The notes under the pieces were generated by a model. It saw only the letters and a list, made by a program, of their open reading frames with translations, searched no databases and was not told the origin of the DNA. Below, piece after piece: positions 38,318 through 50,672 of a DNA stretch of 64,000 nt; position 1 is the stretch's first letter, and each line of letters opens with the position of its first letter. This stretch comes from Lycorma delicatula (taxonomy: Eukaryota; Arthropoda; Insecta; Hemiptera; Fulgoridae), in contig NC_134456.1 in assembly GCF_047948215.1 (NCBI RefSeq), positions 14,595,730-14,659,729 on the forward strand, in the 5' to 3' direction. A program made the position numbers and the translations under genes.

Positions 38318-39890
38318 TTGTGTGATACATCTAATAATGTGTTAAACAAAGATGGTACACCAATTTATAATATGATGGGAAAGGTCGATAGATGGGCGGA
38401 ATATGTTGAAGATTTATATGGAGGAAATGAATTAGAAAATGGTGTTATAGAGGAAGAAGAGGAAGTTGAAGAGGATGAAAGGGGAGAAACAATACTGAGA
38501 TCTGAATTTAACACAGCATTAAAAAATTTGAATGGCAGAAAGGCTCCTGGAATAGACGGAATACCTGCAGAATTACTGTGCAGTGCAGGTGAGAAAGTGA
38601 TACATAGATTTTACAAACTGGTATATAGTATTTATGAAAAAGGGGAAGTTCCGTCACTTCAAAAAGAGTGTTATAGTCATGATACCAAACAAAGCAGGAG
38701 CAGATAAACGTGAAAAATACATACCAATTAGCTTAACTAGTCATGCAACAAAATTCTTAACTAGAATTCTGTGCAGAAAAATTGAGAGGAAAGTGGAAGA
38801 AGTGTTAGGAGAAGACCAAATTTGGTTTCAGGAAAAGTATAGGAACAAGGGAAGCAATTTTAGCACTCAGATTTTAGTAGAAGGAAGATTAAAGAAAAAC
38901 AAACCAACATACTTGGGATTTGTAGACCTAGAAAAGGCATTTCATAATGTAGACTGGAATGAAATGTTCAATATTTAAAAAAAAAATTAGGGTTCAAGTA
39001 CAGAGATAGAATAATTGCTAACATTTACAGGAACCAAAAAGCAACACTTAATAATTGAAGAAAACATAAGAAAGAAGCCATAATAAAAAAGGGAGTTCAA
39101 CAAGAATGTTCCGTATCCCAGTTGCTTTTTAATCTGTACATAGAATTAGCAGTTAATAATGTTTAAGTTAAGAACAATATAGATCTGGAGTAACAGTACA
39201 AGGTGAAAAAATAAATTTGCTACAATTTGCTGATGATTAAGTAAATCTAGCTGAGAATAAAAAAGATTTAGAAGAAACAATGAACGGCATAGATGAAGTC
39301 CTACGCAAGAACTATCGCATGAAAATAAACAAGAACAAAACAAAAGTAATGAAATGTAGTAGAAATAATGTAGATGAACCACTGAATATAAAAATAGGAA
39401 GAGAAAAGATTACGGAGGTAGAAGAATTTTATTATTTGGGAAGTAGAATTACTAAAGATGGACGAAGCAGGAGCGATATAAAATGCCGAATGGCACAGGC
39501 AAAACAAGCCTTCATTCAGAAATATAATTTGTACACATCAAAAATTAATTTAAACTTCAGGAAAATATTTTTGAAGGTATATGTTTGGAGCATAGCTTTA
39601 TATGGAAGTGAAAGTTGGATGATCAGAGTACCTGAGAAGAAGATTAGAAGCTTTTGAAATATGGTGCTATAGGACAATGTTAAAAAAAAATCAAATGGGT
39701 GGATAAAGAGACAAATGAAGAGGTGTTGCAGCAAATTGATGAAGAAATATAGTTTGAAGAAGAAAAACTTATAGGCTACTATTGTGCAGGCAATTGTTAG
39801 GGATGTAGGGGGTATACTGAAATGAAACGACTGGCACTAGATAGAGAATCTTGGAGAGTTGCATCAAACCAGTCAAATGACTGAAGACAA
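38318..39890 (+). pseudogene. RTE LINE reverse transcriptase, fragmented
   Basis: Fragments in three frames follow the intact-looking RT of the 3661-5131 copy: VLNKDGTPIYNMMGKVDRW (38340), LNGRKAPGIDGIPAELL (38530), IPISLTSHATK (38725), FVDLEKAFHNVDW (38920, first catalytic Asp), a broken QGCPLSP block (39095; here VQQECSVSQ-like), LLQFADD followed by a stop (39222-39240), then NYRMKINKNKTKVMKCSRNN (39310) and SESWMI (39610). The tail LDRESWR is near 39835. Together with 3661-5131 it defines the family. Confidence 0.85.
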
Positions 39891-41479
39891 AAAAAAATGT
39901 ACAGTGACATCTGGGAAAGAAAGTAAGTAAGTATTAAACAAAAATAATTTTTAAATCCTTCAAATATGTTATAAATTTATGACATGGGCATTAAAAAGTC
40001 AATCAGTAACTATGATTAAAAAAACAAACAGTGATTCACTTTTTATTATGTGAAAACATTTGGCTTGTCGACAAAAAGAATATATGTGATGTTTCATTAA
40101 CAATATTTTTTTAACATGAATTTGTTCTTTCAGAAGATCTCTTTTAAACTACTATCAAGCAGCTCCTTTGGCATTGTTGTTTTTAGATGACCTGTAGATT
40201 TATTTCTCATCTTGAAATGGTTAAGGAATCTGTTTTATTATATGATTGAGCCATTACATATATGTATGTATAATTGATTTTCTAGGATTGCATATTTTTT
40301 ACCATAACTATGATTTTAGTGGCTTTAGACCATTGAGTGATCCAGGCATATGAGTATTAAAAAATAAATTGGTTCGGGTTACAGACTAAATGAAAAAGGC
40401 AAGTGGGACTCAAGTTAGGGTAAAATTTTATAAATCATTTAAAATATTTTATTATTTAGGTTATTTTTCTGATGTAAGTTCTCAACTCATGTAGACATTC
40501 TCAATAACAGCCTAATTTTCTTGGGTGATAAGTACTGTTTTACAAAAAAGTCACATAGTAATGATTCTAGAACTATTATTCTATGTTTAAGGAAGGATTA
40601 CATTTTTTATCAGTACTAAAATATATCACTAAGTAGTTTATCTTGAAAAAAATGCAATTTTTGCAACTGTTGACAGAATGAAATATTTAGGGTTGAATGT
40701 ATATTCAACATTATTCTTGGAGAGACATGTTTTAACAATTTTTTATGTATAAATCATAAATAGGAAGTTGCTGGCACCTCCCTGCAAGAATGTGTACCAC
40801 TGAAATTATCTGAATTATTTTCTTTTACTGCTCTATTTGTTTAAAGTTGAATGATGATATGTAGTATTAAGACATGGAGAGTTTCATATTTTACTGCATT
40901 GTTTTTCATTTAGTAGTATTTAAGTCTACTAAATGACATTCACTAAGAAATAGTTAATCTTTTTCATTTAGAAAATTAAACAGAATTTCAGTGTGATATT
41001 TCATTTAGAAAAATTAGGTAATTATTCTTAAAATACAAAATTTATAGAAAAATTTGCCCCAATTTTTTGATGGTAGGTGAAAATTGTAATTTTTGCAATA
41101 AACTTAATGTTTTACCCAAAAATAAACTGTAGGTTGGTATATGTATTTATAATGAGAAAATTCTTAAGTATTGACGTAATGTAATTTTTCATAAAAAGTA
41201 TGCTATTTTTACTCTTGTAAGTTGTTAGGATTACATGTTATTTTACATTTTATACAAAGTTTAGCAGAAGCTTATTGTTTTAATTTAGACTTGTTTATGT
41301 TAGCTCATTACCTCACTTTAATTTTACTTCTCTGTTTGTACATTATGTGTGAATGGATAAAAAAAAATTACCCATAAACAATTGCCTAAATGATAATCAA
41401 AGTTTAACTTCCTTAAAATAACATCTATGTTATATGAATTGAAAAGTTTCAATTATTTTGTTTTGAATTTTTGTTTCAG

Positions 41480-41683
41480 GAAAATCCATGTCAACATCCT
41501 GTAATAATATTCAAAGATGTTAAATATCAAGATTTAGAAGCATTAGTTGATTTCATGTATCAGGGTGAAGTAAATGTTGTTCAAGAACAGTTGTCTTCAT
41601 TTCTTAATACTGCTGAATTGTTAGCTGTTCAAGGTTTAACTGATGGCTCTAGCAAGGATGGTGCAGAATCAGATACAAGTGAT
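41480..41683 (+). CDS. BTB transcription factor, coding exon 2
   Basis: These 68 codons lie between a tttgtttcag acceptor and a gtgagt donor, with both borders phase 0. They complete the BTB domain: ENPCQHPVIIFKDVKY, LEALVDFMYQGEVNV, then LSSFLNTAELLAVQGL. The FMYQGEVNV block and the final LxVQGL helix are standard for the insect BTB group. After it comes a short acidic/Ser segment, TDGSSKDGAESDTSD. A 204-base exon with matching phase can be skipped without a frameshift, but skipping would destroy the domain. The product is protein residues 63-130. Confidence 0.93.
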
Positions 41684-41949
41684 GTGAGTTGGTATTTTTT
41701 TTTTTTTTTTGTGAAAATATCTAAATTTCTTTACTATTAAATGTATATGTTAATTTTTGTAATTAAAATATGATCTACATAATTGATGTCTTGTAAAGTT
41801 TTCTGATTGTTTTATTTCTTTGTTTTTAACCGATTGAAAGAATAGACTTTTTATGTAATATTACATAATTAAACACATTGACAATGCCTTATGTCTAGGT
41901 ACCTATTTCTTTTTCTGTTTCACTTGATTAACACTTGATTGCTAATTTG

Positions 41950-43090
41950 GTGTGTCCATAAAATAATGGGGGTTTAAATGGCAAGCATTGTAGAAAGATG
42001 ACTGTACTTTAAATACAAGAAAAACATGCCAAATTTATGTGTGCATAACGTTTTCAATATATGCAAGCAGCATGTGCACATTAGTCATCATCTTTTAGGA
42101 AAGTTCAGTGTGTGTTGTGGCTTGCTGTGTTTGAGTCAGATACACAAACAAATACGTCCAGGACGGCCTTCAGTATCTGATGAAATGATTGAAGCAGTGT
42201 TAAAAAGTTTCTTGTGTAGCCCAAAGAAATCCGTCTGGAAGTGTTCTAGATAGTTTGGCATTACTAAAACAACTGTTCACAATGTGTTAAAAAAGGTAGT
42301 TATAATATATTCACCATTTACAAAATTCATTTGTTACAACAACTGAAATGATTTGATTTTGTTGTAGATATTCCGGATAGGTTAGTGCAGGATTTAAAAA
42401 AAGTTAATTTTTTAATGATGAAGCAGCATTTCATGTTTCTGGACCAATACAAAGACAATGTTATGGGGTTACTGAACCTCCATGTGCTGTTATTGAACAT
42501 CAGCATGACAGTGAAAAAGTGAATATGTGGTGCACTGTTGGGCAGAGTTATTGGCCCCTTATTTTTTGCTGAAAAGACAATAACGGGGAACATCTTTCTG
42601 GATATCTTAGAAGGGTATGCAGTGTCCCAAATACCAGAGAATTCCATTTTCCAGTTTGATAGAGCTTCTCCACATTTTGCCACAATTGTGCAGAATTTTC
42701 TTAATGAAACATTTCCTCAGCAATGGGTCGGATGAGAAGGGTGGATTGCCTGGCTCCCACAGTCTTCAGACCTTACCCCATGAATTTCTATTTTTGGGGT
42801 TATGTAAAAACACAAATGTATTCTGTTGAAGTTTGAAATCTGGACCGTTTAAAAGAAAGGATCACTGAAGCTGTTTGTTCCATTACGCTGGATGTTCTCT
42901 GCCATGTATGGTAAGAGACTGAATATAATCTTGATGACTGCAGGGCATCTAAGAGAACACTTATCAAAATCTGCTGCACAGGTAAGAAACTTGGAGTGTT
43001 TCTCTTTGATGTAATGTATAGTTCATCTCTTTACAATACTTTGTTCTGAAGCTGTAACCATTTAAAATCCCAATATTATTTTACAGACAC
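41950..43090 (+). mobile_element. Mariner-like element (DUF4817/DDE type), decayed
   Basis: The termini are inverted repeats of about 30 bp: left begins gtgtgtccataaaataatgg and the right end, reversed, begins gtgtctgtaaaataatattg; both continue to tttaaatgg. A TA follows the right end, but the left target site has decayed. Inside on the plus strand are PGRPSVSDEMIEAV (42155) then SPKKSVWK (HTH), FNDEAAFHVSG (42410, first Asp/Glu block), VNMWCTVG, VIGPLFFAEKTITGN (42545), IFQFDRASPHFA (42645, second Asp), NETFPQQWVG and SSDLTP (42760, third Asp). Stops and frameshifts occur throughout. It is the best-preserved internal sequence of the four related copies here. Confidence 0.85.
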
Positions 43091-44800
43091 TATTATTTAC
43101 TAGCATCTTATATTTATGTGACGCTTTTTCTTTCTTTTTTGTTTTTAAATATCCAATAGCTTTTATTTTTTTATTTGTACATTTGCTTTGTGAACCTTTT
43201 TGTTTTGTTTTTAATTTTTATTTTATACTGAACACTAAAATATTAAAATTTAGTTTTCTTTTTCTTTTTGTCATTTAATGTCAACATTTATGGTGATCCT
43301 TTAACCATTTTCAGCTTTACTGACAACTGTGTTTTGCTATGAATCACTAACCGACCTACTGTTCACCGTTGTTCCTACATGGTACTTTTTTCTTTCCGTA
43401 GTACTATTTAGTTGCTCTTATGCAGTTATATATTTAATATGTAGATAATTGGATTTTTATTAACATAATTGTGGTTTAAGTTGGGAAATTAGACAGTCAT
43501 TTACGATTGCTCTTAGTAAACAATATAAATTCTAAAACTTACTGTGATAAATAGTTTAGAGATATATACATTAGTTTCTTGACAGAAGGGATACATTAAA
43601 TTGTTGCTTTATACTTAAACTCAGTTTAAGTATGCCTCAGTCATTCTTATTTATGGCTTTGATATATATTAAGTGCCTGACATGAAACAGTCTTTGGTCA
43701 CTGTTGACATTGTATTGCTGAAAATTTTATCTATTTGAGTAGACTTGGCATATTTATATGCTATTGTCTGTTTGGCTCAGTGAAGAAGTTCATGGAAAAC
43801 CCAACTTAGCCCTTAGCATAGGGCACATCTTGACAATGGCTCTGACCTGTTTTATAAGCAACTTGTATATAATGTCTAGTAACCTACAATCTTTTTTTTT
43901 TGGTTTCGGTTTGTGACATGACAAAAATTTAAACGTTTATCTTATAACGCTGTCATTTTTTTCCATCAAAACCTTCTTTTAGTGGACACTACTGCTACAT
44001 CTTCAGTAACTTTATTCAATACAATACAAGATTTTTTTTTGATTTTTTCTAGTTCATAAATTTTTTAGTTTTTAAAATAAAAATATCCATTCTGTGTTTG
44101 ATGTGATTACTGAAGAAGTTGGAGAATGCATTATGAAAGGATTTTGTTTAAAAAAATGTTTCTTCAGCATTATAAGATAAATTTAAAAGTTAAATTCTAC
44201 TGGTGGAAGCATTTTGCCCATTCACTTCAGTTATATTTAGGAAAGATTTCCCAAAAAGTAGTTTTTTTTCATAAAAATGAAAATTGGAAATTTATAAAAA
44301 CATAAGAAAAATATTTAAGTTTTATAAGCAAAATTTACTTTTATTTATTTTTTTAACATTAACACATTAATTTTAACTGTATTTCTTACAGGAATTAAGT
44401 CTGAATTGAAAATCATTTCTGCTGTCTAACAGCATTTTCAATAACCTTTTTGAGGCATGATGCATGATGCGTTTTGGTAGATAGATTCTATAAAATAAAT
44501 AATAAAACTATCACATTTGAACATCCATAAAGCACTCAAATGGTAGAATGCATGAGGTATGTCAATTGACTAACTTAATGTGATATAATGAAGTAGGTTA
44601 GATGAAATGTTTCAATTGAATTTTGATTTTAATGATTAAATTTTTGTTTTATTTTTATAATTCACTATAAAATAGATACAAAAATCTGTAACTTTTAAAA
44701 AATCTAAAAAATACTATTTTAGATGCAAATGATTTACAGAATAGAGATAATTGTAATTACAAATTGTCATTCATGTTTTATTCTTCTATGTATTTCTTAG

Positions 44801-44930
44801 CTGATGGATCAGGGTGTGATTGTGGCATGCAAAAGGTTATATACCAGACTAGGTATTTAGATGAAGTACAAACCGTACTTCTATCTTCCTTGAAGAGTAA
44901 GATGATTTACTTGAAGATAAATTAACATAC
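44801..44930 (+). repeat. Partial duplicate of the Tigger-like transposase
   Basis: About 125 bases are almost identical to 45763-45890, with only a few substitutions and small differences (for example gatgaagtac versus gatgacgtac). They encode the same LxDQGVIVACKRLYTRLGI text. The copies are direct repeats about 960 bases apart, in the same orientation as the larger pseudogene. Confidence 0.88.
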
Positions 44931-45119
44931 ATGCATGTTAATTACTGAAAGCAAAAAAGACTCTAAATAAGATTCTATTGAGCACAAAAGTGTAAACTAA
45001 AGAATCTTTTATTCTTTAAACTAAGAAATGTCCATATAAAATTCTGTATGACCACTTTTTATTCAGAAATTTATACAAAATTCTTTTTGTGTAAATATTT
45101 TCTGTTAGTATATGCGGAG

Positions 45120-46426
45120 TCAAAATTCAAAATGCAGCAAAAAAATTTGCCAGTCATCTAGGATTCAAAAAATTTGAAGCCAGTGATGGTTGGGTAAGCA
45201 GATTTAGAAGTCATCTTGGCCTAATGAGTCATGTAACTCCTGGTGAAACTGCTAGTGCCCTTGAAGAAGTAGAACCATTTAAATCCAAATTGGGCCAACT
45301 TATCAGAGACAAATCTGTGTAGTTGTCCCAAGTATATAATGCTGATGAAAATGGTATATTTTGGAGGTCTCTTACATGAAATACCCAGGCACTACTAACA
45401 CGAAAAGAATCTACCTGAGCATAAAAAAAAATAAGGATAGATTTTCAGCCTTATTTTGTGCAAATGCTGATGGTACACATCGAAATGCTGCTTTTTCATA
45501 TGCTTTAAAATATACTTAAAATATTCCTGTGCTTTACTATTCTTACAAAATAGCTTGGTTTAACCTAGCAATTTTTGAAGGCTGGTAACAAATTGATTCC
45601 TGCTCTGAGACAGTATCAAGATGTCCTCAAAATACCTGCTGATAATGTAAAGGCTGTTTTAATTTTATATAATGCTCTGGCATTCTGTACCAGAAAAATT
45701 GGTTAGTTATGATGGCAAAATTAAATGTTTTATTTACTACCCAACATAACCTCTTTAATATAGCTGATTGATCAGGGTGTGATTGTGGCATGCAAAAGGT
45801 TATATACCAGACTAGGTATTTAGATGACGTACAAACCGTACTTCTATCTTCCTTGAAGAGGAAGATGATTTAATTGAAGATAAATGTGGGGTAAAACTAT
45901 AGACACTGTAAAAAGATATAGTCAGCAATATTTAATATGATGCATGGCAGTCATTGAAAAAGATGACCCTCACACATGTTTGGAAAAACATTGCCTTAAA
46001 TAATGACAATGTTGAAAAAGATTTGGAAAAATATTTTTGTCAAGTGGGTGAATTTCTGAAGGAGAGGAAAAAAATACTGAAAATGATGTGCAAGAATAGT
46101 TGGAAGAAGATGATACCAATCCTGGGTATAGAATTATGAATGATGAAGTAATTGATGAAGTCGTTTCACAGACTGAAAATAATTCTGAAGATGATTAGGC
46201 AAAAGAAGAGGAAATAATTTAAAAAACTAGTCTTTCTAGTGTTTTTGATGCGGTTGATAGAATGATTTCATACATCGATTTATTGCAAGAACAAGACATG
46301 CAGCCATATTATGAAAATTTTAGACAGTTTAGAAAAATTATTATTACTTTGAAGAAGCAAACCCAGTCACATAAGCAATTAAAAGTTGACAATTTTAACC
46401 CCCTGGTTCTGGCAACTTCACATCAG
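45120..46426 (+). pseudogene. Tigger/pogo-like (jerky-type) transposase pseudogene
   Basis: Plus-strand text matches the Tigger/jerky family in order: AAKKFASHLGFKKFEASDGW then VSRFRSHLGL (CENP-B-like DNA-binding half, 45130-45220), VYNADENGIFW (45335, first catalytic Asp), FCANADGT-like text (45455), DGKIKCF (45710), then LIDQGVIVACKRLYTRLG (45766, the MDQGVI motif). The tail is acidic (46050-46200) and ends near KKQTQSHKQLKVDNF at about 46400. The middle catalytic Asp block (LLDNAPSH type) is reduced to LILYNALAF. Many stops break it. Terminal inverted repeats were not identified. Confidence 0.85.
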
Positions 46427-46516
46427 TAGGCTAAATCAAACATTGTATATATAATTTTTTTTCAGTTTACCGTAATCAGTATTTTAGAACTATCATTTTG
46501 TAATGTGGGTCTAGTT

Positions 46517-46788
46517 AGTTTGAGAGAATCATGTTAGGTTGGATGTGAAGATGTCTGTTTGAAGCCTATGTGAAGGCGAAATTTGATATGTATTTTACTG
46601 ATGCAAATGTCTGCCGAGGCATTTACATTGGTGGCATCCTGACCCTGGACCTGGCTGATGACTGAGATGTAATCAGTTAGAGGGTCTAAAGACGACCTCC
46701 AGTAAAGCCCTCAGGGCTTGGAACGGAGGAGGTGGTGTGGTGACCAGTAACATCACAAGGTGCATGTCTTCCCCCTACGAGGTTGGGA
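46517..46788 (+). mobile_element. R1-clade LINE 3' fragment with 18-bp target duplication
   Basis: These 272 bases match the 3' end of the LINE at 16296-18955 (compare minus strand 16296 to about 16550), including the stretch from the ggcatttacattggtgg region to the terminal ggttggga. It is flanked by the same 18 bases, tgtaatgtgggtctagtt, at 46499-46516 and 46789-46806. It has no poly-A tail, so the family's 3' terminus is defined here. It is a severely 5'-truncated insertion, younger than its neighbour. Confidence 0.92.
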
Positions 46789-48239
46789 TGTAATGTGGGT
46801 CTAGTTGTGTATGTAATAAAATAAAAGTAGTTTTTTTCTTCGTATTTATGTATTTTCATTTTTTTATTTTAAATTACATATTTTCATTTCTTGGCTTCCG
46901 ATTTGGGCTTGGACTATGTAATACAAGTAAGTAAAATCAGAAAAATTAATTAGTACAATATTTAATAATGAAATGTTAATTTATGTACTGTGTAGGCCTG
47001 GTGATGTACATTAAATATAGGTGTACTGTACTTGAAATTCAATATAATGGACCTTCAACACAACAGATGGTGGCCTTCCCCAATTAGTCCGTTATAGTGG
47101 GCACTTACTGTACAAGAATAAAACGTGAAATTCAGAATTTAATTTGTAATTGCAGTTATCCCTCTAATTTGCAAAGCTTTTTCTTCTAAAATAGTATCTT
47201 TTAGAAGAAGATTTAAATATTATTTAAATACAAAATCTTAGGGTCAATCCATTTGAAATGTTCCAAAAAAAAAAATTAGCTGGTTACTTGACCAATACAA
47301 AAAAAATTGAAACTTACCCACTTGTTTCCTACAAGTTTCAGGACCTTAAACCTATTTTTTAAATTTTTTATTTACGCAGTTTACCTGTGTGGTGGCCATT
47401 TTTGTTACAGTGTGCAAACCTATTTTTGTGATTGTAAGGGTTTACAGAAAAATTCATAACCAAAAAACTATTGGTCCTGGAAGGATGAAACAAAAGCAGT
47501 TTATTCATATTTTCTCAAGGTAAAAGATTGGTCTAGTGGTTCATTTACCTCTCTCTTCTTTCTATGAGAAATTTACCAATAAAGTTAAACAAGAAAAACT
47601 TGTTCAATTTTGGTCATTTTTTCAAGAGGCAGGGATGGCATACACAGTTTGAATTATTTTTTTATATGTAGGTATTTTACCATAAATATTATTAACTGTG
47701 ATATACTTACCCGTAAACTTTTATAAATTTTTGAAAACTAATTTTTTTTTAATTTAAAAATTTGCACAACTTACATTGTTTTTGTAGATGCTTATGGCAA
47801 ATAAAAATGTTTCTTGTGTATTATACTAATAAAAAAGTTATAACCTCTCAAAAATCATGAAAACCCTGTTAAAAGCGATACCATTTTGACTCGCTAAATA
47901 ATTAATTCAGAGGGGGTTTCTTGTCTTCTTTGCACATTACATTTTTTATATTTAGCCCATGTTGTTGAAGTTGACATTTTCAGTAATTATAAAATAATTT
48001 TTTTTTAATTATTAATGATAGGTCGTAATTTAATGATAACTTAACCAACACCAGTAACTTTACAATTTTGATTCAAAAATGCTTGTAAAACTTACCCAAA
48101 CTGTTCAATCAGTAGCCTACATCTTTTTTCAAGAATTCATTTTTATTTTTATATTGGGTTTATTTTTATAAACACTATCAAAGAAAAAAACTGTAGCAAA
48201 ATTTTAATTATTCTTCAATGAAATAGCCTGTTTTTGTAG

Positions 48240-48890
48240 CAATGAAAGTTTACTATTTAGTGTGATTAACCAACAGCTATGATATCTCTTCTGATCATTC
48301 TCTTGAAATTGTGTGAGCGCAACCTGTCTGTCACTATAGTTAGTCAAATGATTTTTTGGGACTTTGCAGAACAGTAACTGTACTTTGTCTTGTTGAGACT
48401 TTTGAAATGATGTACGTGGTCAGCTTGGTGGAAAAAATGAACCTGCACATTGTTATTTTCGAGGCTAATATCAACCACTTCTCCTATCCACCACTGATCG
48501 TCACACACAAGCAATAGAATCTTTTTCCTTAAGTGAAAGTGGTACAATACTTGACACAGAATGGTCTTAATAATCCTTGGAGTCTGAAGTAAAGTAACAT
48601 CTTACAATACCTTCTGATACAGGAACATACTTACGGTAGCTTCTAGTACCAACTCTTTCAAAGCAGTCAAAATGTATTTTTAGAGTTTCTGAAATCTTAG
48701 CTATCTCATTTGATTTAATCAAAAAACACTTGATGTAATTCAGCTTGTGATTAGAAAATGAATACAATGCTACAAGGAGTATCCAATTGTTCAATATTGT
48801 GATACGGGGCAATGTATTGTTCATGTTCTTTGCATTCATATAGGTCTTTGTGTTCCCTCTAATGTTCTTATTATTTATGATAAACAAATT
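48240..48890 (-). pseudogene. Unassigned transposon protein remnant
   Basis: Two minus-strand stretches form one broken reading: 48887-48567 ends with FERVGTRSYRKYVPVSEGIV then RCYFTSDS, and 48547-48344 continues with CDDQWWIGEVVDISLEN and VQVHFFHQADHVHHFKS. The pattern (polar KY-P..EG segment, then D-D-WW-IG-V---EN--V-V-F-H) looks like the C-terminal module of a multi-domain transposon protein seen in animal genomes. I do not know its name and propose no function. It lies wholly inside the long inverted-repeat element, so it is probably part of its former coding region. Confidence 0.45.
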
Positions 48891-49155
48891 ATATAACCCT
48901 TTCTTTCTTCTTACTTATGTAAGGTATATATATGTTAATCTAGTTCTACAACTGTTTTATAGTAAGAAGAAGAAATACATATTATATCTGTTGTAAAAAT
49001 ATATATTATATGTAATTATTAAAGTTTTTTTAATCCAATACAAAATGTTAAATAGTAAACAATTCAATTCTTAAGATGTAAAACTAATAAGTTCTTAAAT
49101 ATATTAAAATAATTTGCATCTTATAAAATGTTAAAGTAAATGTATATAAAAGTAC

Positions 49156-49244
49156 TTTTTTTTTTTTGTCTTCAGTCATTTGACTGGTTTGATGCAGCTC
49201 TCCAAGATTCCCTATCTAGTGCTAGTCGTTTCATTTCAGTATAC
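49156..49244 (-). mobile_element. Short RTE LINE 3' tail insertion
   Basis: An 89-base insertion begins with a T-run and the complement of gactgaagac, then matches the last 80 or so bases of the RTE copies at 3432-3515 and 39815-39890 almost exactly. It is a heavily 5'-truncated insertion nested in the long inverted-repeat element, so it postdates that element. No clear target duplication was seen. Confidence 0.9.
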
Positions 49245-50672
49245 TATAATAATAACTATAACCTAATGATATGAAAGTTATTAATCTATAAAATGTATCT
49301 AATTCTACTACAATAAAAATATAATTAATCATGGTAAAGGGTATTTATTTGGAAGTATTATTGAACCAGCAGCATATGCTTCAAATACTAAAAGGTGCAT
49401 TAAGGTACCTGTTTGAACACTTTGTTCTGCTGAGAAAAAATACTTTTGAAAGTGTTAAAACAAAGAGACTCCAGATACTAAATTTAAATTTAGATAAAAG
49501 TGTTCTTTAAGAGCTTGCTCTAATGTTATTTGTCTTAAGTTTTTCTTAACTGTTTTTTTATGAATTCTTAAAGGATCACAACAAAACTGCACATACAGGT
49601 GACTGAATTGACAAACATTTTTTTATATGATATTTACAATCACTAGTGACATCTGAATTAACGTGTAAAAACATAGGTTGTTGGTTTTCATCACTAGATT
49701 CACAAATTTTAATGAGTTCTTTTGACACTGTATCATACATTGTTTTATGTGAAATTACTTGAAAATAATTAAAAATTTGATTTTAAAATTTGCAAATATT
49801 ATATTGTGAAATAAAAATTATTTATTTAATAAACACTTCCAAACATAAATGAAATTTGAAACAAAGCTAAATGATGCAACAAGCATAAATGAGCAAGTTG
49901 CAACATAAATTTTCCTGATGAGTGGAAATGAATTCAAGCATTTGTTATAACATGAACACTGCAGTTAAACGGTTCAAACAAGTCTATTTCAACTATTGTA
50001 ATAAGTATAAAAATATTAAAGTGCCAAGAAGACAAAAAACCTCCTTGCAGCACTTATTTAGTGAGTGAAAATGGTATCGCTTTTAACAGGGTTTTTATGA
50101 TTTTTGAGAGGTTATAACTTTTTTATTAGTACAGTATACAAGAAACATTTTTATTTGCCATAAGCATCTACAAAAACAATGTATGTTGTGCAAATTTGAA
50201 ATTTTTATCGCCACCTCAATCGGTTATTTGAAACCAAAATATGAATTTAAAAAAAAAATTAGTTTTCAAAAATTCATAAAAGTTTAGGGGTAAGTATATC
50301 ACAGTTAATAATATTTATGGTAAAATACCTACATATAAAAAAATAATTCAAACTGTGTATGCCATCCCTGCCTCTTGAAAAAATTACCAAGATTGATATT
50401 TCATAGTTTTTCTTATTTAACTTTATTGGTAAATTTCTCATAGAAAGAAGAGAGATAGGTAAATAAACCACTAGACCAATCTTTTACCTTGAGAAAATAT
50501 GAATAAATTGCTTTTGTTTCCTCATCCTTCCAGAACCAATAGTTTTGTAGTTACGATTTTTTCTGTAAATCCTTACAATCACAAAAATAGGTTTGCACAC
50601 TGTAACAGAAATGGCCACCACAATTAAACTGCTTAAATAAAAAGTAAAAAAAACAAGTAGTTTTAAGATCCT

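Larger units (their letters stand above)
36874..39897 (+). mobile_element. RTE-type LINE, near full length, dead
   Basis: The copy has all parts in order: a leader of about 430 bases from tgagacc, endonuclease from about 37280, reverse transcriptase to about 39657, the DRESWR-like C-terminal tail, and a short 3' end gactgaagac followed by a run of A. It belongs to the same family as 3420-5568 and 49156-49244. Stops and frameshifts break every domain. The 7-mer atgtaca is present at the right boundary (39897-39903) and again at 36636-36642, left of the fragment at 36668; it may be the target duplication of the composite insertion, but it is short and not flush on the left. Confidence 0.88.
14857..41479 (+). 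other. BTB gene intron 2 (26.6 kb)
   Basis: This giant intron splits the BTB domain between coding exons 1 and 2 (phase 0). It carries a 43-bp tandem duplication (15668), an R1-clade LINE (16296-18955), a mariner (20843-22112), hairpins (25237, 35791), an R1-clade remnant (30240-30900), and a composite RTE LINE (36668-39897). The stretches 18956-20840, 22113-30240, 30900-36660 and 39898-41470 are otherwise AT-rich intron with microsatellites and no supportable gene. Confidence 0.85.
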
